A DNA stretch of 42,285 nt from an uncultured Acetobacteraceae bacterium (lineage in GTDB: Bacteria > Pseudomonadota > Alphaproteobacteria > Acetobacterales > Acetobacteraceae), in NCBI GenBank assembly GCA_903918195.1, contig CAIXDS010000079.1:1-42285 (forward strand). The letters are read 5' to 3'. A program made the position numbers and the translations under genes. The notes below the pieces were generated by a model. It saw only the letters and a program-made list of their open reading frames with translations. It had not been told where the DNA came from and made no database searches. Below, one piece after another: positions 35,979-42,285 of this stretch (positions are counted from its first letter, which is position 1; every line of letters starts with the position of its first letter).

Positions 35979-37649
35979 TTAGAACAGCCCGTCGATTAAC
36001 CCGTCGGCGCCCAGCCCGATATTCTCAGCCGCCGGCACCCGCGGCAGCCCGGGCATGGTCATGATATCGCCGCAGATCGCCACCACGAATCCCGCCCCGG
36101 CCGACAGGCGCACGTCGCGCACGGGCAGCACATGGCCTTCCGGTGCCCCGAGCAGGGTGGGGTCGGCGGAAAAGCTGTACTGTGTTTTGGCCACGCACAC
36201 CGGCACGTGGCCGAACCCGGCGCGCTCCCACCCCGCCAGCTTCTTCGCCACGGCAGTCGGCAGGGCGATGTCAGCGGCACGGTAGATTTCGCGGGCGATC
36301 GTGCGCAGCTTGTCCGCCAGCTTCATGTCGTCCGGATACAGCATACGGAACCGCGCCGTGCCGGCATCGACCTGCTCGGCCACCGCCCGGGCGAGGCCGA
36401 TCGCTCCGGCCGCGCCGTTGCCCCAATGCGTGCACAGGTAGGCGCGCGTGCCCAGCCGCTCCAGCGCCGCCTGCACGGCTTCGATCTCGGCATCGGTGTC
36501 GGACAGGAAGCGGTTCAGCGCCACCAGCACCGGCAAGCCGAACTTGTCCATGTTCTCGACATGGCGGACGAGGTTGGCGACGCCGCGTTGCACTGCTGCC
36601 ACGTTCTCGTGGCCAAGCTCCGAGCGGGCCAGGCCGCCATGCATTTTCAGCGCCCGCATGGTGGCCACCACGACCGCGCAGGACGGCGCGATGCCCTCCA
36701 CCCGGCACTTGATGTCGAGGAACTTTTCGCCGCCCAGATCGGCGCCGAAGCCGGCCTCGGTCACCACGATGTCGGCGAGCTTGCGGCCCAGCCGCGTCGC
36801 CTGCAGCGAGTTGCAGCCATGCGCGATATTGGCGAACGGCCCGCCATGCACCAGCGCGGGCGAGCCTTCCAGCGTCTGCACCAGATTGGGCTGCAGCGCG
36901 TCGCGCAGCAGCGCGGCCATGGCGCCGTGCGCCTTGAGGTCGCGCGCCGTGATCATGCTGCCGTCCCGACGGGTGGCGACGACGATGCGCCCGAGCCGGT
37001 CCTGCAGGTCGTCGAGGTCGCGCGAGAGGCAGAACACGGCCATCACCTCGGAGGCGACGGTGATATCGAACCCGTCCTCGCGGGCTGCCCCGTTGGCGCC
37101 CTCGCCGAGCCCGGCGGCGATGCTGCGCAGGGCCCGGTCGTTGGTGTCGAGTGCCCGCCGCCACGACACGCGGCGCGGGTCGATGCCGAGCGCGTTACCC
37201 CAAAAGATGTGGTTGTCCACCATCGCCGCCAGCAGGTTGTTGGCCGCGGTGATGGCGTGGAAATCGCCGGTGAAGTGGAGGTTGATCTCCTCCATCGGCG
37301 CCACCTGGGCCCGTCCTCCGCCGGTGGCGCCGCCCTTGACCCCGAAGCAGGGGCCGAGGCTGGGCTCGCGCAGGCAGATCATGGCGCGCCGGCCGATGGC
37401 GTTCAGCGCGTCGCCGAGGCCGATGGTGGTGGTGGTTTTGCCCTCGCCGGCCGGGGTGGGGCTGATGCCGGTGACCAGCACGAGCGCGCCGTCGGGGCGG
37501 TCCTGCACCGAACGGATGAACTCGAAGTTGACCTTCCCTTTGAAGCGGCCGTACGGCTCCAGCGCGTCGGCGGGAATGCCGGCACGGGCGGCGATGTCGG
37601 CGATCGGGCGGAGTGTCGCCGCGCGGGCGATTTCGAGGTCGGTGGACAT
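35979..37649 (-). CDS. fhs: Formate--tetrahydrofolate ligase
   Basis: ATP-dependent enzyme joining formate to tetrahydrofolate, supplying one-carbon units; 556 residues, normal length. The ATP site is [18 protein letters not shown] near residues 65-82. Other hallmarks are [51 protein letters not shown] and the C-terminal [27 protein letters not shown] 37649 ([16 protein letters not shown]) matches the family start; the longer upstream frame does not. No other folate genes are adjacent. Confidence 0.96.
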   Translation of the reverse strand: MSTDLEIARAATLRPIADIAARAGIPADALEPYGRFKGKVNFEFIRSVQDRPDGALVLVTGISPTPAGEGKTTTTIGLGDALNAIGRRAMICLREPSLGPCFGVKGGATGGGRAQVAPMEEINLHFTGDFHAITAANNLLAAMVDNHIFWGNALGIDPRRVSWRRALDTNDRALRSIAAGLGEGANGAAREDGFDITVASEVMAVFCLSRDLDDLQDRLGRIVVATRRDGSMITARDLKAHGAMAALLRDALQPNLVQTLEGSPALVHGGPFANIAHGCNSLQATRLGRKLADIVVTEAGFGADLGGEKFLDIKCRVEGIAPSCAVVVATMRALKMHGGLARSELGHENVAAVQRGVANLVRHVENMDKFGLPVLVALNRFLSDTDAEIEAVQAALERLGTRAYLCTHWGNGAAGAIGLARAVAEQVDAGTARFRMLYPDDMKLADKLRTIAREIYRAADIALPTAVAKKLAGWERAGFGHVPVCVAKTQYSFSADPTLLGAPEGHVLPVRDVRLSAGAGFVVAICGDIMTMPGLPRVPAAENIGLGADGLIDGLF

Positions 37650-37756
37650 GCGTGTCGCTCCTCCACGGGCTTCGCGAGCGGCGAAGGTTCCACCGCGCAG
37701 GTCCGGGTTATCGGGCACCCATCCCGGGCCGGCAAGGCCGCCCGGGGCGGTGCCTG

Positions 37757-38284
37757 TCAGGCCGGGCGGCGGCGCAGGACGATCAGGCCAGCAAACGCGG
37801 TGGCGATTAGGGGCAGGGAGGCTGGCTCGGGGGCCTCGACGGAGCCCGTACTGACGAAGCGCTGCTGGGAGCAATAGCCGAGGCACTCGTACGACGTGGC
37901 CTGAACAATTTCGTCGTTGCTACCAGTTGGTACGGTATTCAAGGCAAATTTGAACGTCAGCTGAAAGTAGTCTGGGTAGCCGGTGCGGTAGAAGGTGACC
38001 TGGGTTTTGTCGCTTGAGATGGTGGCGGCGACGTGTACAGCGGTAGAGAGATAGTCATATGAACTTATATTGTCCGCACCACTTGTCACGTTGATGTTGT
38101 AGGCGCCGAGCTGGCTGTATTGGTTGATAGCGAACGTGCCCGAAGCCGTTCCGCCGCCAACGAAGGTCGTGTCGGTCAGCGTCCACATGATATCCGCCCA
38201 GGCCACCGGCGCGGCGAGGACCGGCAGCAGGCCGATCAGGGAAAGGCAGCATCGTCGGACGCTGCCGCGTACACGTGATCCCAT
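37757..38284 (-). CDS. PEP-CTERM sorting-signal protein
   Basis: Exported protein of 175 residues. The signal peptide ([19 protein letters not shown]) is followed by a beta-rich, serine/threonine-rich domain of unknown type ([20 protein letters not shown]). The C-terminal tail is [26 protein letters not shown], a classic PEP-CTERM signal: PEP motif, membrane helix, Arg cluster. Such proteins are processed by exosortase, and no exosortase gene is in this window. Two cysteines lie close together in [10 protein letters not shown]. Base composition is less GC-rich than its neighbours. ATG 38284 places the signal peptide correctly. Confidence 0.88.
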   Translation of the reverse strand: MGSRVRGSVRRCCLSLIGLLPVLAAPVAWADIMWTLTDTTFVGGGTASGTFAINQYSQLGAYNINVTSGADNISSYDYLSTAVHVAATISSDKTQVTFYRTGYPDYFQLTFKFALNTVPTGSNDEIVQATSYECLGYCSQQRFVSTGSVEAPEPASLPLIATAFAGLIVLRRRPA

Positions 38285-38422
38285 TATCGCACCCTGCCCT
38301 GATGTGAACCGATCACATAGGTACTCCAAACGCCACCCGACCTGCCAGGTCAATTTCTTTGCAGAATGTTCCGGCAGATCGCTGCAGGTTCCGGGCGTCG
38401 GATCGCCGTCAGCAAGAAGGCG

Positions 38423-38445
38423 CGTCCGGGGCGCGGCCCCGGACG
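38423..38445 (-). terminator. Probable terminator hairpin after the DUF4337 gene
   Basis: A perfect 10-bp stem (CGTCCGGGGC with GCCCCGGACG) closes a 3-base loop. It lies 33 bases past the DUF4337 stop on the minus strand and about 140 bases before the PEP-CTERM start. The following bases on that strand are CGCCTTCTTGC, only weakly T-rich, so termination efficiency is uncertain. Confidence 0.55.
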
Positions 38446-38477
38446 TCCTCAAGGATGGGATGTTCTTGGAACCCGAC

Positions 38478-39113
38478 TCAATGGAGTTCGGCGGAGGCGG
38501 AAAGAACGTGCACCACCCGTTCCACCAGCCCCGTCGCAATGGCGAGACTGAACGCGCCCGCCGCTAGGCCGATCATCGCCGCGCCATAGGCCAGCCATAG
38601 CACCCGCGTGACCACCGACACCGATGCCAGCACGATGGCGATCTGCAGCGCGCCGACGGCGGTCTCGAACTGGTGATAACGGTGGAAGGCGACCTCACGC
38701 AGGTTCTCCTCAGCGTGGGCCTTCTCGGCGACCTGCTTGCTGCCGTCGCCCGCCACCGGGTCGTCGCGCAGGCGGTTGGCTTCGGCGCGGGCGGCGTCGA
38801 TGCGCTTGCGCACGTCCGGGTCGGCGCTGGTGGGCAGGCTTTCCATCACCTCGGCGGCGGTGCGCTGCATCGTCGCGCGGATGTTCTTTGCCTGGAAGAA
38901 CGCCCAGTTGTCGGAGGCCTGGATGTGGTGGGTCAGGTAGGCGTTCTGCGACGATTTCTCGCCCATCTCGGACACCGCCAGCGTCGCCGCCAGAATGGCG
39001 ATGAGCACGGCGACGCGGCGGGCGACGCGGTCGCCATGGCGGTGCTCGCCGCCGTGGTGCTGCGCCTCATCCACCTGCTCCAACTGATCCTTGGCCAACT
39101 CCGAGGCTTCCAT
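38478..39113 (-). CDS. DUF4337 membrane protein
   Basis: Protein of 211 residues. The N-terminal histidine- and acid-rich cytoplasmic part ([18 protein letters not shown]) leads to one helix ([17 protein letters not shown]). A soluble helical region follows with the DUF4337 pattern [26 protein letters not shown]. Two helices lie near the end ([19 protein letters not shown] and [16 protein letters not shown]). The function is not established. ATG 39113 gives the normal start [14 protein letters not shown]. It is divergent from ccrM across 207 bases. Confidence 0.85.
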   Translation of the reverse strand: MEASELAKDQLEQVDEAQHHGGEHRHGDRVARRVAVLIAILAATLAVSEMGEKSSQNAYLTHHIQASDNWAFFQAKNIRATMQRTAAEVMESLPTSADPDVRKRIDAARAEANRLRDDPVAGDGSKQVAEKAHAEENLREVAFHRYHQFETAVGALQIAIVLASVSVVTRVLWLAYGAAMIGLAAGAFSLAIATGLVERVVHVLSASAELH

Positions 39114-39320
39114 GCCGTCTCCTGTCCGCTGCGTACACGAGGCCGCGATGTAGCGCATCCGCGGCGCGGGGAAAGGGGCGACGGCGCGAAATTTCCCGGA
39201 CGTCCGCCATGGTGGCAGCCGCCCTGCGTAGAATCGCCGATTGACGCGGTCACGGCGGACAGGATTGAAGTTGTCGCGGCCGGTCGGGTTCCGTCACCAT
39301 TGCCCGACCCAGCAGCGGAG
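39114..39320. promoter_or_regulatory. Divergent promoter region upstream of ccrM
   Basis: This 207-base gap holds one GANTC site (GAATC, 39231-39235), the sequence methylated by the CcrM protein encoded next to it. A 7-base inverted repeat GTCCGCC/GGCGGAC lies at 39202-39208 and 39254-39260. In Caulobacter GANTC sites in the ccrM leader modulate its expression. A single chance site cannot be excluded. Confidence 0.4.
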
Positions 39321-40406
39321 ATGTCTCTGCCCGTGGAAGTTGTCCGCGACCTGCCCCTGGACCAGGTAATCCTCGGCGATGCCGTGCGCATTATGCGCAT
39401 GCTGCCGCCGGCGTCGGTGCATTGCGTCTTCGCCGACCCGCCCTACAACTTGCAGTTGCGCGGCGAGTTGCGCCGGCCCGACGACAGCCTGGTCGATGGC
39501 GTGGACGACGACTGGGACCGATTCACCGATTTCGCCGCCTACGATGCCTTCACCCGGGAATGGCTCGGCGAGTGCCGGCGGCTGCTGCGCAAGGATGGCA
39601 CGCTCTGGGTGATAGGTACATACCATAACATTTTCCGGATCGGCGCCATCCTGCAGGAGCTGGGGTTCTGGATCCTGAACGACGTGGTGTGGCGCAAGGC
39701 CAACCCGATGCCCAATTTCCGCGGCCGCCGCTTCACCAACGCGCACGAGACCCTGATCTGGGCGGCGCCGGGGCGGGATGCGCGCTACCGGTTCAACTAC
39801 CAGGCCATGAAGGCGCTGAACGACGATGTGCAGATGCGCAGCGACTGGTATTTCCCGCTCTGCACCGGCCCCGAGCGGCTGCGCAATGAACACGGGCTGA
39901 AACTGCACCCGACCCAGAAGCCCGAGGCCCTGCTGCACCGGGTGCTGCTGTCCTGCACCAGCCCCGGCGATATCGTGCTGGACCCGTTCCTGGGCACCGG
40001 CACCACCGCTGCGGTTGCTCGCCGGCTGTCGCGCCATTTCATCGGCATCGAGCGCCATCCCGCCTATGTCGAGGCGGCGCTCGGCCGGGTGCGCCGGGTC
40101 CGTCCCGCGTCCGCCGAGGCGCTGACCGCCACGGCGACCAAGCGCGAGGCGGTGCGGGTGCCGTTCGGCTCGCTGGTGGAGCGCGGGCTGGTTCCAGCCG
40201 GCACGGTGCTGACCGACCGCATGCGCCGGGTGCAGGCGGTGGTGGTGGCCGACGGAACACTGCGCTGCGGCGGGATTCAGGGCTCGATCCACCAGGTCGG
40301 CGCCGCGGTGCAGAACGCGCCGTCGTGCAATGGCTGGACGTTCTGGCACCTCGAGCATGACGGCGCGCTGGTGGCGATCGACGGGCTGCGTGCCGCCCCG
40401 GCCTGA
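39321..40406 (+). CDS. ccrM: CcrM-type GANTC adenine-N6 DNA methyltransferase
   Basis: Cell-cycle DNA methyltransferase of 361 residues, matching the usual CcrM length of about 358. The beta-class motif order is present: catalytic motif [11 protein letters not shown] near residues 38-46, followed much later by the SAM motif [24 protein letters not shown] near 219. The C-terminal extension of about 100 residues ([23 protein letters not shown] and [19 protein letters not shown]) is the CcrM-specific DNA-reading domain. [17 protein letters not shown] is another hallmark. ATG 39321 is used; the open frame extends upstream without family character. No cognate restriction enzyme is adjacent, as expected for an orphan regulatory enzyme. 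Confidence 0.95.
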   Translation: MSLPVEVVRDLPLDQVILGDAVRIMRMLPPASVHCVFADPPYNLQLRGELRRPDDSLVDGVDDDWDRFTDFAAYDAFTREWLGECRRLLRKDGTLWVIGTYHNIFRIGAILQELGFWILNDVVWRKANPMPNFRGRRFTNAHETLIWAAPGRDARYRFNYQAMKALNDDVQMRSDWYFPLCTGPERLRNEHGLKLHPTQKPEALLHRVLLSCTSPGDIVLDPFLGTGTTAAVARRLSRHFIGIERHPAYVEAALGRVRRVRPASAEALTATATKREAVRVPFGSLVERGLVPAGTVLTDRMRRVQAVVVADGTLRCGGIQGSIHQVGAAVQNAPSCNGWTFWHLEHDGALVAIDGLRAAPA

Positions 40407-40506
40407 GCCGTCCTCGTCTCCGCCGCCCTCAGTAAGTCCTTAACCCGGGCGGACGAAACTGGGGGACTTCTCGGACGGAAACAGGGAATTTCGGACAGGA
40501 CCGGTC

Positions 40507-42126
40507 ATGCTCGGCACGACGTTGGCGGCGGACGCAACGGCGCAGCAGCGGGAACGCTGGGTGGCGTTCGCCTTCACCGGCGCGGATCTGCTGGTCGAAG
40601 CCACTCCCGATGGGGTGATCTGCTTCGCCGCCGGTCCGTTCCGGTTGCGCTTTGGCGCCGAACCCGAAAGCTTCGTTGGCCAGCGTGCGACCGCCCTGAT
40701 CGCGGCGCCGGACCAGTCGAGTTTCGGCGTCATGCTTGGCATGGCGGCGCTGCATGGGCGCACCAGCCCGGTTGTGCTGCATCTGAACGATGCCGCCCGC
40801 ACGCCCTGTGCTGTGGCGGCGATGCTGGTGCCCGGGCCGCGTCAGCGGCTCTGCCTCACCTTCGGTCCGGTGGCGGCCGCGGTGCCATCGCGCCCGGCGC
40901 CCGAACCGGCGCGGCTGGGCGGATCGGGGCCGTTCGGCCGCGAGGCCGAGGCGTGGCTGCGCGGCGGCGTCAGCGGCTCGCTGGGATTGGTCGAAGTGCA
41001 AGGCTGGAACACGGCCCGGGAGACCATGTCCGAGCCCGAGTTCGACGGGCTGCGGGCACGGATCGGCGCGGCGTTGGCCAACGCGCAGCCGGGAGCGTTG
41101 GCCGGCGAACTGGCCGACGGCCGCTTCGGCGTGCTCAGCGCCGGCCGGCTGGACATGGCGGCGGTGGCCGGCGAGGTGATGGCGCTGCTGCCCGACAGCC
41201 CGGCCAGGACGGCAGACGATGTTCCCGGGCTGGTGCTGGCGCTGGGCGGCCATGGGCTTACCCCATTCCAGGCCGTCCGCGCCGCCCGCTTCGCGCTCGG
41301 CCGGTTCGCCCAGGAAGGAACCGGGGCGGTGCTGGCGGAAGGCGCGGGCCAGGGCCTCGCCGGCGTGATCGCGCATGCCCACGCGCAGGCACGCGGCATG
41401 CGCACCGCCATCCGCGAGCGCCAGTTCAGCCTCGGCTTCCAGCCGGTCGTCGGCCTCGCGGACCGCGCCGTGCATCACCATGAAGCGCTGCTGCGTCCCG
41501 GCCGGGGCGGCGCCGCCCCCGCGCACACGCCGCAGGAATTCGTCATCTTTGCCGAGGCGGTGGGGCTGTCGGAAGAACTCGATTTCGCCGTGCTGGAGCA
41601 GTCGCTGCTGGCGCTCGACCGCACGCGGGGCACCTCGGTTGCGGTGAACGTGTCGGGGTTGTCGATGCAGAGCCCGGCGTTTCGCACCCGCATGCTGGAG
41701 CGCATCACCGCCGAGCGTGGGCTGGCCGGAAAAAGCGGCCGGCCGCGCCTGATCGTCGAGCTGACCGAAACCGCGGAAATCGAGGATGTCGCCGGCGCGG
41801 CGGCCACCATCCGCCAGTTGCGCGAGGCCGGTGTTCCCGTCTGCATCGATGATTTCGGCGCCGGCAACGCGGCCTTCCGCTACCTGCGCGACTTCACGGT
41901 GGATTTCGTGAAGATCGACGGCAGCTACGTGCATGGCGCCATGCACAGCGCCCAGGAGCGCGGCTTCGTCGCCGCGATGGTGCAACTGGCGCGCTCGGTC
42001 GCCGCGCGCGTGGTGGCCGAAATGATCGAGACCGAGGCGCAGGCGACCCTGATGAGCGAGCTTCAGGTGGAGTTCGGGCAGGGGTGGCTGTTCGGCCGGC
42101 CGGGCAAGCTGATGGCCGTCGCGTAA
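40507..42126 (+). CDS. EAL-domain cyclic-di-GMP phosphodiesterase with PAS-like N terminus
   Basis: Cytoplasmic signalling protein of 539 residues. Residues about 20-100 look PAS-like (GADLLVEATPDGVICFAAGPF). A middle region (150-290) could be a degenerate GGDEF, with no GG(D/E)EF signature visible. The EAL domain (about 300-535) keeps the key motifs: EALLRP near 325, VAVNVSG, ELTETAEI, DDFGAGNAAF, VDFVKIDG, AEMIETE and GQGWLFGRP. An active phosphodiesterase is therefore likely, although AEGVE is altered to AEMIE. AGGA lies 8 bases before the ATG. It may affect motility given the flagellar genes in the window, but it is not in that operon. Confidence 0.9.
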   Translation: MLGTTLAADATAQQRERWVAFAFTGADLLVEATPDGVICFAAGPFRLRFGAEPESFVGQRATALIAAPDQSSFGVMLGMAALHGRTSPVVLHLNDAARTPCAVAAMLVPGPRQRLCLTFGPVAAAVPSRPAPEPARLGGSGPFGREAEAWLRGGVSGSLGLVEVQGWNTARETMSEPEFDGLRARIGAALANAQPGALAGELADGRFGVLSAGRLDMAAVAGEVMALLPDSPARTADDVPGLVLALGGHGLTPFQAVRAARFALGRFAQEGTGAVLAEGAGQGLAGVIAHAHAQARGMRTAIRERQFSLGFQPVVGLADRAVHHHEALLRPGRGGAAPAHTPQEFVIFAEAVGLSEELDFAVLEQSLLALDRTRGTSVAVNVSGLSMQSPAFRTRMLERITAERGLAGKSGRPRLIVELTETAEIEDVAGAAATIRQLREAGVPVCIDDFGAGNAAFRYLRDFTVDFVKIDGSYVHGAMHSAQERGFVAAMVQLARSVAARVVAEMIETEAQATLMSELQVEFGQGWLFGRPGKLMAVA

Positions 42127-42129
42127 AGC

Positions 42130-42150
42130 AAGGCCAGGGGCTCTGCCCCA
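42130..42150. repeat. Intergenic hairpin repeat, copy 5 (inverted)
   Basis: AAGGCC is followed by AGGGGC-TCT-GCCCC (stem 42137-42149), beginning 3 bases past the EAL gene stop. It is a shortened member of the same family, in the orientation of copy 3. It may act as the 3' end of the EAL transcript. Confidence 0.6.
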
Positions 42151-42161
42151 TAGGCGTTAAA

Positions 42162-42285
42162 TTAGCTCCTCAGCGGGTATTGGATGTGGGTTTTTCGTTT
42201 TCGTTTGGAGTGGGCGAGGCGGCGATGCACGTTGGGGCCGGCGTGCAGGAGGGCATCGAGGACGATTGTGCCGAAGATGGCGCAC
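42162..42285 (-). CDS. C-terminal end of an unidentified frame, cut by the window edge
   Basis: On the minus strand an open frame runs in from the right edge for about 40 codons and stops at TAA (42164-42162). The visible end reads IFGTIVLDALLHAG, then PNVHRRLAHSKRKRKTHIQ and PLRS. The strongly basic tail is compatible with a nucleic-acid-binding protein or a transposase, but no family is recognised. The sequence here is more AT-rich than the preceding gene. It could be spurious. Confidence 0.35.
   Translation of the reverse strand, partial: CAIFGTIVLDALLHAGPNVHRRLAHSKRKRKTHIQYPLRS

Noticed and set aside
38673..39320. N-terminal extension of the CcrM frame into the DUF4337 gene
   Set aside because: The extension is antisense to a supported gene and has no methyltransferase character. 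The ATG at 39321 gives the normal CcrM length.

Overview
This is a GC-rich (by eye about 66-68%) alphaproteobacterial chromosome segment. Three things point to that class: a flagellar operon in the Caulobacter order fliF-fliG-fliH(flbE)-fliN-flbD, a CcrM-type GANTC adenine methyltransferase, and an FnrN-type oxygen regulator. A dispersed intergenic hairpin family built on CCAGGGC-AGA-GCCCTGG, together with the overall gene content, suggests Rhodospirillales and probably Acetobacteraceae. The family assignment is inference. No tRNA, rRNA, CRISPR array or complete insertion sequence was recognised.

Layout. 1-150: end of a transcription unit with a perfect 34-bp palindrome and a hairpin repeat. 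150-5649 (minus): complete urea ABC transporter urtABCDE with overlapping cistrons and a strong stem-loop between urtA and urtB. 6074-8499 (plus): exported beta-propeller protein, membrane di-iron hydroxylase and exported EF-hand protein. 8511-14325: a three-hairpin repeat element, a DUF1254/DUF1214 exported protein, cysK with a small membrane protein, a divergent rhodanese, and exported DUF4424 and DUF2272 proteins. 14665-17889 (minus): dapB, metK and trmB; trmB appears to start at a CTG overlapping the metK stop. 18099-19022: a possible PD-(D/E)XK-like protein of lower GC, preceded by a perfect 32-bp tandem duplication. 19057-24170 (minus): cytochrome P450, hmgA, fahA and an orphan periplasmic binding protein, a homogentisate-degradation block. 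24357-25637: a lipoprotein and an FNR-type regulator. 26002-35904 (plus): flagellar block fliF, fliG, fliH, fliN, flbD, flhA, flhF, flhG and a degenerate SGNH-fold protein. 35979-42126: fhs, a PEP-CTERM protein, a DUF4337 membrane protein, ccrM and an EAL phosphodiesterase. The right edge carries the last 40 codons of an unidentified minus-strand frame.

How it fits together. The urt genes would import urea for nitrogen, although no urease genes are present here. hmgA and fahA are two steps of tyrosine/phenylalanine breakdown through homogentisate; maleylacetoacetate isomerase is not in the window. metK, fhs, trmB and ccrM all touch one-carbon or SAM-dependent methylation but are not one operon. 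The flagellar block supplies the MS ring and switch (FliF, FliG, FliN), export components (FliH, FlhA), placement and number control (FlhF, FlhG) and the sigma-54 activator FlbD. Its upstream region holds a near-consensus CtrA box next to a GGCA/TGCC dyad, as expected for a CtrA/FlbD-controlled class II operon.

The most interesting items are the CTG start of trmB, the hairpin repeat family, the palindrome at 81-114, the catalytically empty SGNH protein beside flhG, the orphan binding protein in the homogentisate operon, and the beta-propeller/di-iron hydroxylase/EF-hand cassette. I did not find a clear-cut new defence or mobile system.
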